A stretch of DNA of 64,000 nt from JANQEA01 sp964466035 (GCA_964466035.1 CAYXLR010000004.1:60631-124630); one strand, 5' to 3'; shown: positions 7,412 through 16,401, numbered from the stretch's first letter. A program made the numbers and translations. Notes: generated by a model not told the origin, from the letters alone.

Positions 7412-9679
7412 TCAGACCCGCAGAAGCTGAAGTGCGTCTCCGAACCGGCGTTTCGCCGCGTCGATCAGGGTCGTCGGCGTTCCCTCTTCGCGGAGCCGCC
7501 GCGCCGCGTCGCGCGCCTCGCGCATCAGGTCGAGGTCGCCGAACAGGTCGACCGCGCGCAGCCGAGTGAAGAAGCCGTGCTGCTGCGTCCCGAGCAGGTC
7601 CCCGGGCCCGCGGATCCGCAGATCCTCCTCGGCGATCGCGAAGCCGTCCGTGTGGGCGACGAACGCCTTCAGCCGCTCCTTCGCCTCGTCGGTGCTCGGG
7701 TCCGAGATCGCGTAGCAGTCGGCCGGCTGCCCGGAGCGGCCGATCCGCCCGCGGAGCTGATGGAGCTGCGAAAGGCCGAATCGATCGGCGTGCTCGATCA
7801 CCATGAAGTCGGCGTCGAGGACGTCGATCCCGACCTCGATCACGGTCGTCGCGACGAGGAGCCGAACGTCGCCGCTCCGGAACCGCTCCATCGTTTCGGC
7901 CTTCTCGGAGGCGGCCAGCCGTCCGTGGATCAGACCGACCCCCACACCGGGGAACCGCGCCGCCATCTCCTCCGCCACCTGGACGGCCGCCTTCGCCGTC
8001 ACCTTCTCCGACTCCTCGACGAGCGGGAGGACGACGTATCCCTTGCGCCCCTCCCCGAGGTACCGCCCCACGGCGTCGTACACGGTCTCCCGCTCTGCCT
8101 CGGTCGCCCGGTGCGTCGCGATCGTCCGCGGCCCGAGCGGTAGCTCGTCGAGGATCGAGACGTCGAACTCGCCGTAGAGCGTCAGCGTGATCGTCCGCGG
8201 AATCGGCGTCGCGCTCATCACCAGCACGTCGACGTCTTCCCCCTTCTCCTCGATCTCCGACCGCTGGACGACGCCGAACCGATGCTGCTCGTCGATGATC
8301 ACCAGCCCGAGATCCCGGAACGCGACGGACTCCTGGATCAACGCGTGGGTACCGACGAGGAGGTTCACGTTCCCCGCTTCGACCGCGGCCCGGACCGCGC
8401 CCTTCCGCCGCGTCGCGCTGGTCAGGAGCTCGACGGTCACCGGAAGGTCGGAGAGGAGCCGCCCGAGGTTGATCGCATGCTGTTCGGTGAGAATCTCGGT
8501 CGGCGCCATGAACGCCACCTGGCGCCCGGCGTCGATCGTCAGGAGCGCGGCGCAGACGGCGACGAGCGTCTTCCCGGACCCGACGTCGCCCTGGAGGAGC
8601 CGCATCATCCGGATCGGACGCTTCTGGTCCGACGAGATCTCCGCCAGCGCCGTCCTCTGCGGCCCGGTCAACCGGAACGGGAGGCCGGCGAGGAACGAGT
8701 CGAGCAGACCGGACGCCGGGCGGTGTGCCCGTCCTGGCGCGCTCCGCTCCGACGGCGCCAGTCCGATCTGAAGGAGAAGGAGCTCCTCGAACGCGAGCGT
8801 CCGGCGCGCCCGTTCGAACGCTACCGGATCGGCCGGACGGTGGATCGTCTCGACCGCGGTCCGCCTCGGCGCCAGCCCGTGCCGGTCCCGAACCGAGTCC
8901 GGAAGGAGGTCGTCGATCGCCGGTATGTACGCGTCCAGGTTCCGGTGGATGAGCGAACGGAGATATCGGTCCGAGATGCCCTCCGTCGCCGGGTAGACCG
9001 GGACCCAGCGCCCCGTCTCCAGGCCCGCCCCCGCCGTCTCCCACGTCGGCGACCGCATCTGGAGCTCGCCGTAGCTTCGCTCGACCCTGCCGTAGAGGTC
9101 GATCCGGTCCCCCCGCTTCAGCTGCTCGGCGATCCACGGTTGATTGAACCAGACGGCGTAGAGGAAGCCGGTCCCGTCTCCGACCGCCGCCTTGAAGAGG
9201 GTCATCTTCCGGTTGACGCGGCGTTGGTCGACCGCGTGGACCTCCCCGCGAACGCCCACCTCCTGGCCGGGACGGACCGAGCCGATCGGGACGACCGTCG
9301 AACGGTCCTCCAGCCGACGCGGGAAGTAAAGGAGAAGGTCCTCGATCGTCTCGATCCCGAGCTTCGCCAGCCGCGCGGCGCGCTTCGGCCCGACCCCCCT
9401 CGCCCGGACGACCGGCGCGGTCAACTCGGCGCTCCTCACGCGCACCGGAGCGGCCGCCGTCCCCCCACCGACCCGCTCGAACAGCCGGTCGACGATCGCG
9501 CGTCGCTCTGCGAGCGACGCGGTCTCGTACCCGCTGACGATCGACGCCACGTCGGGGACGTTCGTCCGCACGAACGCCTCGAGGCCGCAGGTCACCGCCT
9601 CGTCCCGGTACCCCGTCGTGCGCTCCAGGCGAAGGATCTTCTCGAGGCGATGCCCCCAATCGCTGTTCTCTTGTGGCAT
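7412..9679 (-). CDS. recG: ATP-dependent DNA helicase RecG
   Basis: RecG remodels stalled forks and Holliday junctions. After a non-conserved N-terminus, the product has the wedge/OB region (RARGVGPKRAARLAKLGI then YFPRRLEDRS), then helicase motifs: Walker A GDVGSGKTLVA, DEQH box IIDEQHRFG, SATPIPRT and the C-terminal QLRGRIGRSGQ. The ATG at 9679 (755 aa) is preferred; the frame is open to 9730 but that stretch is the divergent def promoter. Transcribed divergently from def. Confidence 0.96.
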   Translation of the reverse strand: MPQENSDWGHRLEKILRLERTTGYRDEAVTCGLEAFVRTNVPDVASIVSGYETASLAERRAIVDRLFERVGGGTAAAPVRVRSAELTAPVVRARGVGPKRAARLAKLGIETIEDLLLYFPRRLEDRSTVVPIGSVRPGQEVGVRGEVHAVDQRRVNRKMTLFKAAVGDGTGFLYAVWFNQPWIAEQLKRGDRIDLYGRVERSYGELQMRSPTWETAGAGLETGRWVPVYPATEGISDRYLRSLIHRNLDAYIPAIDDLLPDSVRDRHGLAPRRTAVETIHRPADPVAFERARRTLAFEELLLLQIGLAPSERSAPGRAHRPASGLLDSFLAGLPFRLTGPQRTALAEISSDQKRPIRMMRLLQGDVGSGKTLVAVCAALLTIDAGRQVAFMAPTEILTEQHAINLGRLLSDLPVTVELLTSATRRKGAVRAAVEAGNVNLLVGTHALIQESVAFRDLGLVIIDEQHRFGVVQRSEIEEKGEDVDVLVMSATPIPRTITLTLYGEFDVSILDELPLGPRTIATHRATEAERETVYDAVGRYLGEGRKGYVVLPLVEESEKVTAKAAVQVAEEMAARFPGVGVGLIHGRLAASEKAETMERFRSGDVRLLVATTVIEVGIDVLDADFMVIEHADRFGLSQLHQLRGRIGRSGQPADCYAISDPSTDEAKERLKAFVAHTDGFAIAEEDLRIRGPGDLLGTQQHGFFTRLRAVDLFGDLDLMREARDAARRLREEGTPTTLIDAAKRRFGDALQLLRV

Positions 9680-9699
9680 ACCGACGCTCACTTTATAAT
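9671..9699 (+). promoter_or_regulatory. def-fmt promoter (TTGTGG-17-TATAAT)
   Basis: TTGTGG (9671-9676) and a perfect TATAAT (9694-9699) with a 17-bp spacer lie 30 bases before the def ATG, partly overlapping the recG start codon. Confidence 0.7.
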
Positions 9700-9728
9700 G
9701 CGTCGTCCCGGTACGCAAGAGGAACGCC

Positions 9729-10220
9729 ATGGAGATTCGAACCTACGGAGACCCGGCCCTTCGCCGACGCGCCGAGCCGGTCGAAGCGATCGACGACGAG
9801 ATCCGCACGATCTGCGAGCGGATGGTCGAGACGATGCTTCGCGCCAACGGCGCCGGCCTCGCGGCGCCACAGATCGGCATTTCCAAGCGGATCATCGTCC
9901 TCGACGTCGACGGCGAGTTCCACGTGCTCATCAACCCCGAACTGATCGAGACCTCGGGCGAGGTCGAGCAGGTCAACGAAGGCTGCCTGAGCGTCCCCGG
10001 GGTCGACTCGACCGTCGAGCGGGCGACCCACGCCGTCGTCGAGGGGACGACCCTCGACGGAGAGACGGTCCGGATCGAGGGGGAGGGGCTCCTCGCGCGG
10101 GCGATCCAGCACGAGATGGACCACCTCGACGGCGGCCTGTTCCTCGATCATCTCAGCTCCGCCCGGAGGCAGAGCCTCCTGAAGGCGTACCACCGCCGAC
10201 AGCGGGAGGAATCGACGTGA
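9729..10220 (+). CDS. def: Peptide deformylase
   Basis: Def removes the formyl group from nascent proteins. All three metal-site motifs are present: GAGLAAPQIG (residues 41-50), EGCLS (84-88) and QHEMDHLDG (127-135), which supply the cysteine and two histidine ligands and the catalytic glutamate. AGAGGA precedes the ATG at 9729. Its stop overlaps the fmt start by 4 bp, coupling deformylation with formylation of initiator tRNA. Confidence 0.97.
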   Translation: MEIRTYGDPALRRRAEPVEAIDDEIRTICERMVETMLRANGAGLAAPQIGISKRIIVLDVDGEFHVLINPELIETSGEVEQVNEGCLSVPGVDSTVERATHAVVEGTTLDGETVRIEGEGLLARAIQHEMDHLDGGLFLDHLSSARRQSLLKAYHRRQREEST

Positions 10221-11140
10221 GGCTCGTCTTCCTCGGCACGTCGGAGTTCGCCCGCCCGGCGCTCGTCGCCCTCGCCGATCGGCACGAGATCTCGCTCGTG
10301 GTCGCGCAGCCGGATCGCCCGGCCGGACGCCGGAGAGCGCTTCGCCCCCCACCGATCAAGGAGGAGGCCGCTTCGTTGGGCCTTTCCGTCTTCCAGCCCG
10401 AGCGGATCAACGCCGACGGTTCGCTCGAACGCCTCCGCGCCTCCGCGCCGGACGCGATCGTCGTCGCCGCGTACGGCCAGCTCCTGAAGGAGGGCGTGTT
10501 CGAGCTCGCGCCGCGGGGAGCGATCAACGTCCACGCGTCGCTGCTGCCCGCCTATCGGGGAGCCGCCCCGATCCACTGGGCGATCATCCGAGGGGAGACG
10601 GAAACCGGGATCACGACGTTCCTGATCGACGCGGGGATGGACACCGGAGACCTCCTCCTGCAGCGAAGGCTCGACATCGGCCCGGACGAGACCGCCGGCG
10701 AGCTCGAGGCGCGGCTCGCCCGCCTCGGGGCCGAGGTGATCGTCGAGACCCTGGACGGCCTGCAAGGAGGGAGGCTCGCTCCGCGTCCGCAGCCCGAGGA
10801 GGGCGTTTCGACGGCGCCTCGGCTGTCGCGGGACGACGGACGGATCGACTGGAGCGCGCTGGCGCACCGCATCCACGACCTCGTCCGCGGGACGAGCCCG
10901 TGGCCCGGCGCGTGGACGCTCCTCGACGGCGAGCGGATCAAGGTGCACCGCACGGCACGGATCTCGGTCGAATCCGGCCGGATCCCGCCCGGGGAGATCG
11001 GGCTCCGTGAAACCGATCGGCTCCTCGTCGGGACCGGCGACCGGCTGATCGAGATCCTCGAGGTTCAGCGGGAAGGGAGGCCGCGCATCAGCGGGACCGA
11101 CTTCCTCCACGGACTTCGCGGCCCGGCGGGCTTCACGTAG
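10217..11140 (+). CDS. fmt: Methionyl-tRNA formyltransferase
   Basis: Fmt formylates Met-tRNA(fMet). The 307-aa product starts at GTG 10217 (GTGA overlap with def; GGGAGGA upstream) and reads MRLVFLGTSEFARPAL. It contains the catalytic region NVHASLLPAYRGAAPIHWAI (Asn, His) and TGITTFLIDAGMDTGD. The C-terminal domain (about 210-307) is the tRNA-binding barrel. The 3' end overlaps the convergent PPC-domain gene by 8 bp. Confidence 0.96.
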   Translation: MRLVFLGTSEFARPALVALADRHEISLVVAQPDRPAGRRRALRPPPIKEEAASLGLSVFQPERINADGSLERLRASAPDAIVVAAYGQLLKEGVFELAPRGAINVHASLLPAYRGAAPIHWAIIRGETETGITTFLIDAGMDTGDLLLQRRLDIGPDETAGELEARLARLGAEVIVETLDGLQGGRLAPRPQPEEGVSTAPRLSRDDGRIDWSALAHRIHDLVRGTSPWPGAWTLLDGERIKVHRTARISVESGRIPPGEIGLRETDRLLVGTGDRLIEILEVQREGRPRISGTDFLHGLRGPAGFT

Positions 11141-11546
11141 ACCGCGGGTAGAGGCCGGTCAGACCGGTTTCCTCTTTCCTGCGCTCGAGGGCGATCCCTT
11201 CGGGAAGACGGAGGGCGATCTCCGCCGTGTTGTGGACCGTCCCGGCGAACAGGTGGCCGCCGAGCGTCGAGCCGTCCCGTCTCCCGACGCAGGCGTGCAC
11301 GTGGACAACGCGTTCGTCACCGAACCGCGCGACGTTCCCCTGGAGGGAGACGAGCTCGACCGGCGGTTCGAGCCGGTGCTTCTCGTAGGCCTCGCCGTTC
11401 CAGTAGCCGAGCTCGATCTCGCGGAGCATCCCGATCCCGCAGACGACGATCGCCGAGTCGACGGAGAGCCGATGCAGTCCGTCGATCAGATCCTCGCCGT
11501 CCGTCATCCGTACGACCGCCTCTCGCTTCCCTTTCGCTTCGATCAT
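11133..11546 (-). CDS. PPC-domain (DUF296) protein
   Basis: The 137-aa product is a single PPC domain (plants and prokaryotes conserved, DUF296), recognised from the ending GGHLFAGTVHNTAEIALRL and the histidines in VVHVHACVGRRDG, which in solved family members form a metal site in a trimer. The bacterial function is not established; it has no AT-hook. It starts ATG at 11546 and is divergent from nth. I am confident of the family, not of a role. Confidence 0.8.
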   Translation of the reverse strand: MIEAKGKREAVVRMTDGEDLIDGLHRLSVDSAIVVCGIGMLREIELGYWNGEAYEKHRLEPPVELVSLQGNVARFGDERVVHVHACVGRRDGSTLGGHLFAGTVHNTAEIALRLPEGIALERRKEETGLTGLYPRST

Positions 11547-11585
11547 CGTGCGCTCATCGTACCGACCCGCGCTTTCGAAGGCCAG

Positions 11586-11614
11586 TTGCGCCGCCGCAAG
11601 CCGCCCCCTATCCT
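11586..11614 (+). promoter_or_regulatory. nth promoter (TTGCGC-17-TATCCT)
   Basis: TTGCGC (11586-11591) and TATCCT (11609-11614) are spaced 17 bp. The -10 box ends 6 bases before the nth ATG, so transcription should begin at or next to the start codon and the mRNA would be leaderless. No Shine-Dalgarno is visible. Confidence 0.55.
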
Positions 11615-11620
11615 CGACCC

Positions 11621-12307
11621 ATGCAGCCGCGAGAGAAGGCCGTCTGGCTCGCCGATCGGCTCCTCGAGCGCTACGGTCCGCCGGACGTGCGCCGTCCCGA
11701 CCCGATCGAGTCGCTCGTTTCGACCATCCTGTCCCAGAACACGAACGACGCGAACCGGGACCGCGCCTACGCGTCGCTGCTCGATCGGTTCGGATCGCTC
11801 GACGCGGTCCGCACCGCCCGCGTCGACGCGATCGGCCGTGCCATTCGCATCGGCGGGCTCCACCGGCAGAAGTCCGCCCGGATCCACCGGGTCCTCAACC
11901 GGATCCACCGGGAGCGCGGGGCCCTAGATCTCGCCTTCCTCGACGCGCGAGAACTCGACGCCGCGATGGATTGGCTCCTCGCCTCCCCCGGCGTCGGGAG
12001 GAAGACCGCGGGGATCGTGATGCTCTTCTCGTTCGGGAAGCCCTACTTCCCGGTCGACACGCACATCCGCCGCGTCCTCACCCGGGTCGGGCTGATCGAG
12101 CCGAAGGGCGACCCTCACCACCGGATCAACGAGCTCCTGCCGAAAGACCCGTCCTTGATGGCCGCCCTGCACCTGCTGATAATCCGCCTCGGTCGCGAGA
12201 TCTGTCGCCCGCGAAGGCCGGACTGCCCGAACTGCCCGATCCGGCCTGCGTGCGACTGGGCGTCGCAGCATCCGCGTCCGGAACCGATCGAGGAGGAGCC
12301 CGCATGA
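11621..12307 (+). CDS. nth: Endonuclease III (DNA glycosylase/AP lyase)
   Basis: Nth removes oxidised pyrimidines and cleaves at abasic sites. The helix-hairpin-helix is LLASPGVGRKTAGI with catalytic Lys128; the catalytic aspartate is Asp146 in FPVDTHIRR. The 4Fe-4S cluster cysteines C195, C202, C205 and C211 keep the C-X6-C-X2-C-X5-C spacing. 228 aa is normal. The stop overlaps the pncC start by 4 bp. Confidence 0.96.
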   Translation: MQPREKAVWLADRLLERYGPPDVRRPDPIESLVSTILSQNTNDANRDRAYASLLDRFGSLDAVRTARVDAIGRAIRIGGLHRQKSARIHRVLNRIHRERGALDLAFLDARELDAAMDWLLASPGVGRKTAGIVMLFSFGKPYFPVDTHIRRVLTRVGLIEPKGDPHHRINELLPKDPSLMAALHLLIIRLGREICRPRRPDCPNCPIRPACDWASQHPRPEPIEEEPA

Positions 12308-12777
12308 CCCTCGCCGAGCGTCTCGGAGAAGCCCTCTCGCAACGTCGGTGGACGATCTCGACCGTCGAATCGTGCACCGCGGGCGGTCTCGCCTATCGGA
12401 TCACGGAGGTCCCCGGGGCGTCGGCCTACTTCCTCGGCGGCGTCATCGCGTACGACAACCGGGTGAAGGTCGAATGGGTCGGGGTTCCGGAACGGCTCTT
12501 CGTCGATCACGGCGCCGTCAGCCGGGAAGCGGCCGCGGCGATGTCGGAGAACGGACGGTCCCGATTCGGCACCGACCTCTGCCTCGCGATCACCGGGATC
12601 GCCGGACCCGGAGGAGGGAGCCCGGAGAAGCCCGTCGGCACGGTCTTCGTCTCCGTCTCCGATCGATCCGAAACGCGGGCGGAGCGGTTCCACTTCGACG
12701 GGAACCGCGAGCGCGTCCGGCAGCACGCCGTCGACGCGGCGCTGGAGATGGCCCTCGAGCTCCTCGCGGCCGACTGA
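12304..12777 (+). CDS. pncC: Nicotinamide-nucleotide amidohydrolase (CinA C-terminal domain)
   Basis: This 157-aa protein is a stand-alone CinA C-terminal domain, which deamidates nicotinamide mononucleotide for NAD recycling. Motifs are STVESCTAGGLAYRIT, YDNRVKVEWVGV and the loop AITGIAGPGGGSPEKPVGTVF. The N-terminal molybdopterin-like CinA domain is absent. It begins with an ATGA overlap with nth, so the two are cotranscribed. Confidence 0.92.
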   Translation: MTLAERLGEALSQRRWTISTVESCTAGGLAYRITEVPGASAYFLGGVIAYDNRVKVEWVGVPERLFVDHGAVSREAAAAMSENGRSRFGTDLCLAITGIAGPGGGSPEKPVGTVFVSVSDRSETRAERFHFDGNRERVRQHAVDAALEMALELLAAD

Positions 12778-12830
12778 CCGATCCGCGGGAAAGCCCCGCC
12801 GTCCGTTCGATTTCCTCGTGTCCCCTGTCC

Positions 12831-12860
12831 TTGATCGATCTTTCGACCCTGTGCTAGCAT
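12831..12860 (+). promoter_or_regulatory. Promoter of the flippase-like gene (TTGATC-18-TAGCAT)
   Basis: TTGATC (12831-12836) and TAGCAT (12855-12860) are 18 bp apart, with TGTGC before the -10 resembling an extended -10. The ATG follows 7 bases after the -10, predicting a leaderless transcript. Confidence 0.5.
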
Positions 12861-12867
12861 CCGTGAA

Positions 12868-13938
12868 ATGAAGCCCCCCCTGAGAAACCGATGGAAGTTC
12901 GCCCTCTCGATCGCCGTCGGCCTCGCGCTGCTCGGCGGGGTCCTCTACTGGGTCGGCTGGCGTCGGATCTTCGCGGAGATGCGGACCCTCGGTGTGGCCG
13001 GAATCGCCGGCATCGTCGGGAGCGTCCTGTTAGCGATGGCCGGCTGGACGCTCTCGTGGTGGATCATCCTCCGCTCGTACGGGATCCGCCTTCGCCTACC
13101 CCAAGTGGTCGGCGCCCAATTGAGCGGGTACGCGATCACCTATCTCACGCCGACGCTGTACTTCGGCGGCGAGCCGGTCCGCGCGCTGATGATCACCGGG
13201 AAGACCGACGCCCCGACGACGCGCATCTTCGCCACGGTCTTCATCGAGCGATTCCTCGGCGGCCTCAGCGTGATCCTGTTCATCCTCGTCGGGAGCTTCT
13301 TCGCCATCAGCTCCCCCGCGTTTCCTTGGGCGGAGAAGCGGCTGCTCATCTTCGGGGCCGGGTTCGTCACGTTCTGGATCCTCGTCGGACTGGTCGACTT
13401 CGCCGGGAATCTCAAGTGGATCAGCCGAATGATCCGGTTTCTCGGCGTCCTTCTCCGCCGCTGGCGGGAGCCGCTCGGAAGGGCGGCGGACAAGGTGTCC
13501 GAGACCGAGGACGAGATCCACGACGCGTTCACGGTGCACTGGAGAGGGACGGTGCTCGCCTTCCTGGTGCAGCTGTTGGCGACCTTCTTCGTCTACATGC
13601 GCCCGCAGGTCTTCTTCTACTTCTCGTCCGGGCAGGTCTTCACGTTCCCGCAGCTGTCCCTCCTATTCACTCTCAACGCGGTCCTCTTGTCGTTCTTCCT
13701 GTGGATCACGCCGGGAGGCATCGGCACCGGAGAGGCGGCGATCATCGGCATCTTCCACCTCGTCGCCCCGTCGATCTCCAAGCACAGCGCCGTCGCCTAC
13801 TCGCTGATGTTCAAGTTCGCCGAGTCGGTCCTCGTCGCGATCGGCCTCTACTACCTGGTTCAGCGCGGGATCGCCCGAATCGGGCAGAGACGCGTTCCCG
13901 CACTGGAGCCAAGCGACGCCGATCCGGAGCGGCCGTAG
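12868..13938 (+). CDS. Flippase-like integral membrane protein (LPG synthase TM region family)
   Basis: The 356-aa product is an integral membrane protein of the lysylphosphatidylglycerol-synthase TM-region/YbhN-like family (TIGR00374-type flippase-like domain). About eight hydrophobic segments are visible, from residues 11-28 onward. Family signatures include SGYAITYLTPTLYFGGEPVRA (about 90-110) and FFLWITPGGIGTGEAAIIGIF (about 272-292). Members are thought to move lipids or lipid-linked sugars, but the substrate here is unknown. No Shine-Dalgarno precedes the ATG. It is convergent with ftsX. Confidence 0.85.
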   Translation: MKPPLRNRWKFALSIAVGLALLGGVLYWVGWRRIFAEMRTLGVAGIAGIVGSVLLAMAGWTLSWWIILRSYGIRLRLPQVVGAQLSGYAITYLTPTLYFGGEPVRALMITGKTDAPTTRIFATVFIERFLGGLSVILFILVGSFFAISSPAFPWAEKRLLIFGAGFVTFWILVGLVDFAGNLKWISRMIRFLGVLLRRWREPLGRAADKVSETEDEIHDAFTVHWRGTVLAFLVQLLATFFVYMRPQVFFYFSSGQVFTFPQLSLLFTLNAVLLSFFLWITPGGIGTGEAAIIGIFHLVAPSISKHSAVAYSLMFKFAESVLVAIGLYYLVQRGIARIGQRRVPALEPSDADPERP

Positions 13939-13969
13939 GAAGAGCGTGGGAAGCGGGTCAGCGCCTCTT

Positions 13970-14821
13970 TCAGGGGATCGGGCGGAACTCGCGGGAGCCG
14001 AGAAGGCCGGCGCCGAACAGTCCGATCAACCCACCGAGAACCAGCCCGAGAAGGAGGTTGATCAGGCTGACGCCGAGGATCCTCCCTCCGCTCGTCAGCC
14101 CCTCGAAGATCGCGGGGGGCGTTCCCTGGGAGACGACGACGTAGTGCAGTACGTAGAGGATGACGAGGAGCAGCAGACCGGCGAGGAAGCCGATCACGAC
14201 CCCGACCCCGACGGTGAGCGGGACGACCGTCCTCTCCGAGATCCCGGAGAGGCGGAGCAGTCGGATCTCCCCGGCGAAGCTGCGCAGCAGCTCGCGATAG
14301 CCGATCCGCGCGAACAGGAGGCTGAGCGCGATCGTCACGACGAGGGACGAAAGCAGACCGATCCGAGCCGCCGTCGAGAGGGGAGACCGATCCGGCTCGC
14401 CCGGACTGCGTCGCTCGATCACCTCGGTCACCCCGTTCAGCGATCGGAGCGCTTCGACGAGCGCCGGCGCGACGTCGGGCGACGTCGGCCCGATCACGAA
14501 GACGCCGCCGGACGCGTCGCGGTCGAGCTCCTGAGAGAACCGGAAGACGACGCGTCCGACGTCCTCCCGCGCGCGGATCTCGAGGAACATCCGGTCGACC
14601 GTCGCCGAAGAGAGGCGGGGCGACAGGTGCACCCGGATCTCCTCGATCGGCAACACGGCTTCCTCACCGGCCTCCGCCGGCGACGAAGGCGGCACGAGGA
14701 AGAACGTCCCGACCACGGCGAGGAAGACGAAAAGGAGCAGCCCGGTCAGCGCGAAGAAGAGGGCGCTTCGCGCGCGGATCGACCCGAGGAGCTCGCGGAA
14801 GAGAAACAGGAACGGGTTCAC
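13970..14821 (-). CDS. ftsX: Cell division permease-like protein FtsX
   Basis: FtsX pairs with FtsE to couple the divisome to peptidoglycan hydrolases across the membrane. The 283-aa product has one N-terminal TM helix (about 20-43), a periplasmic domain (about 45-150) and three C-terminal TM helices, the usual FtsX topology. GTG at 14821 overlaps the ftsE stop by 4 bp. Sequence identity to well-known FtsX is low by eye, so the call rests on topology and the ftsE neighbour. Confidence 0.82.
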   Translation of the reverse strand: MNPFLFLFRELLGSIRARSALFFALTGLLLFVFLAVVGTFFLVPPSSPAEAGEEAVLPIEEIRVHLSPRLSSATVDRMFLEIRAREDVGRVVFRFSQELDRDASGGVFVIGPTSPDVAPALVEALRSLNGVTEVIERRSPGEPDRSPLSTAARIGLLSSLVVTIALSLLFARIGYRELLRSFAGEIRLLRLSGISERTVVPLTVGVGVVIGFLAGLLLLVILYVLHYVVVSQGTPPAIFEGLTSGGRILGVSLINLLLGLVLGGLIGLFGAGLLGSREFRPIP

Positions 14822-15480
14822 GATTCCATCACCGCCCCGTCGACCAGGCGCACGATCCGCTGCCCCCGCGTCACGTCGGGGAGCGGCCCGCGGGTCGCCG
14901 CGACGACCGTCAGGTGGCCCGTGTGCAGCCGATCGATCAATAGGCACGCCTCCCCGCACTCGTTCGCGTCCAGCCCCTCGAACGGCTCGTCGATCAGGAG
15001 GAGAAGCGGATCGTCGCAGACGGCGAGCGCCAGCCCGAGGCGGACGCGATCGAGCGACGAGAGCTCGGCCGCCTCGACGCCCTGCAGCCGGATCAACCCG
15101 GTCGCTTCGAGCGCCAGGATCGCCTTCTCTTCGGCCTGCTCGCGGAAGTTACCGAGCGATCGCAGCTTGAACAGGACGTTCTCGTGCACCGTCCTGGAGA
15201 GCGGCGCGAACCCCTGAGGCAGATACCCGATCCGCTGGCGCAGCTCGAGCCTCCTCTCCGGGCTCAGGCGGCCGACGTTCCGCCCGTGAACGAGGATCTG
15301 CCCGCGCTGCGGCGGGAGCTGGCCGCCGAGCAGGCCGAGCAGGAGCGACTTCCCGGACGACGCGGGGCCGACGATGTAGAGCAGCTCCCCCTGCTCGACG
15401 CGAAGGTGGATGTCCTCGAGGACCTTGACTCCATCTTCGGTCGTGAAGTGCAGCTCGGAAACCTGAATCATGACGGCCAT
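14818..15480 (-). CDS. ftsE: FtsE-like ABC ATPase with altered signature motif
   Basis: This is the ABC partner of FtsX. Walker A is GPASSGKS (38-45), the Q-loop glutamine is Q89 and Walker B is LLLLIDEP (D164, E165), followed by a normal GLD D-loop. The signature is LSSLD (140-144) instead of LSGGE/Q, and the H-switch position reads ATRG (R197) rather than ATHD, so ATP hydrolysis may be altered. The start could be ATG 15480 (GGTGG at good spacing) or ATG 15471, which gives MIQVSELHF and a 4-bp overlap with prmC. Confidence 0.85.
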   Translation of the reverse strand: MAVMIQVSELHFTTEDGVKVLEDIHLRVEQGELLYIVGPASSGKSLLLGLLGGQLPPQRGQILVHGRNVGRLSPERRLELRQRIGYLPQGFAPLSRTVHENVLFKLRSLGNFREQAEEKAILALEATGLIRLQGVEAAELSSLDRVRLGLALAVCDDPLLLLIDEPFEGLDANECGEACLLIDRLHTGHLTVVAATRGPLPDVTRGQRIVRLVDGAVMES

Positions 15481-16340
15481 CGAGCCACCGCGTAGCGCTC
15501 CTTTCCGGCCAGATCGGACTCCGTGTGGGCGTCGACCAGGCCGTTCTTCTCCAGCATCTCGATCACCGCGGCGTCCTGTCCGTGGCCGATCTCGAGGAAC
15601 AGCAAGCCGTCCGCGTTTATGTGCCCCGGCACGGCCTCCAGCAGCCTGGCGATCTCCCGCAGGCCGTCGGGGCCGCCGTCGAGGGCGACGCGAGGTTCGT
15701 GCTCGCTCACTTCTTTCGGAAGCTTCTCCCACTGCGACGCGTCGACGTAGGGGGGATTCGACGCGATCAGATCGAAGCCGCCCGACACGCGGTCGAACCA
15801 ATCGCTTTCGAGGAAGGTGATCCGATCCTCCACGCCGTTCAGCGCGGCATTTCCGCGCGCGAGTTCGAGCGCGGCCTCCGAGACGTCGACGGCGGTGACC
15901 GCGGCCTGCGGGAAGTACCTCGCCAGGCAGACGGCGATCACGCCGGTCCCCGTTCCCAGATCGAGGCACGCGATGTCTCGGTCGCGGGGGACCAGCCTGA
16001 GGATGTGGTCGAGGAGCTCCTCGGTCTCCGGCCGCGGAATGAGCGCCTCCCGATCGACGCGGAAGCGGAGCCCGAAGAACCGGACCTCGCCGATCAAGTG
16101 TTGCAGTGGGGTCCCGTCCCGACGCTTCTTGACCACCGTTCGATAACGGGTCCGCTCGTCGACCGTGAGGGGCTGATCGGGCGAGATGTACAGGTTGAGC
16201 CGCTCGACATCGAGTGCATGCGCGAGAAGGATCTCGGCTTCCAGCCGCGGCTGAACGATCCCGGCCGCCTTGAAATAGCCACGAGTCCAGTTGAGGACCT
16301 CGCGGATGGTCCACTCAGTGCTCAGTGTCGTCCCCCCCAC
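15468..16340 (-). CDS. prmC: Peptide chain release factor N5-glutamine methyltransferase
   Basis: PrmC methylates the GGQ glutamine of release factors. The product has LDLGTGTGVIAVCLARYFP for SAM binding and the NPPY motif in DLIASNPPYVDASQW that holds the substrate glutamine. The N-terminal helical domain includes TPLQHLIGEVRFFGLRFRVD. The frame is open to a TTG at 16376, but that codon lies inside the predicted -10 box, so I place the start at GTG 16340 (290 aa); a CTG at 16325 after a G-run is another possibility. First gene of prmC-ftsE-ftsX. Confidence 0.9.
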   Translation of the reverse strand: MGGTTLSTEWTIREVLNWTRGYFKAAGIVQPRLEAEILLAHALDVERLNLYISPDQPLTVDERTRYRTVVKKRRDGTPLQHLIGEVRFFGLRFRVDREALIPRPETEELLDHILRLVPRDRDIACLDLGTGTGVIAVCLARYFPQAAVTAVDVSEAALELARGNAALNGVEDRITFLESDWFDRVSGGFDLIASNPPYVDASQWEKLPKEVSEHEPRVALDGGPDGLREIARLLEAVPGHINADGLLFLEIGHGQDAAVIEMLEKNGLVDAHTESDLAGKERYAVARWPS

Positions 16341-16372
16341 CCACGAAGGCCGACGGCCCTCATTTGCCCAAT

Positions 16373-16401
16373 ACAATAGCGAAATCTTGCTGCCAATACA
16401 A
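16373..16401 (-). promoter_or_regulatory. prmC promoter (TTGTAT-17-TATTGT)
   Basis: On the minus strand TTGTAT (16396-16401) and TATTGT (16373-16378) are 17 bp apart. It interleaves with the plus-strand promoter of the PIN/TRAM gene, so the two genes may compete for polymerase. Confidence 0.45.

Noticed and set aside
16341..16376. Longer prmC starting at TTG 16376
   Set aside because: The TTG lies within the predicted -10 box, so it would not be on the mRNA.
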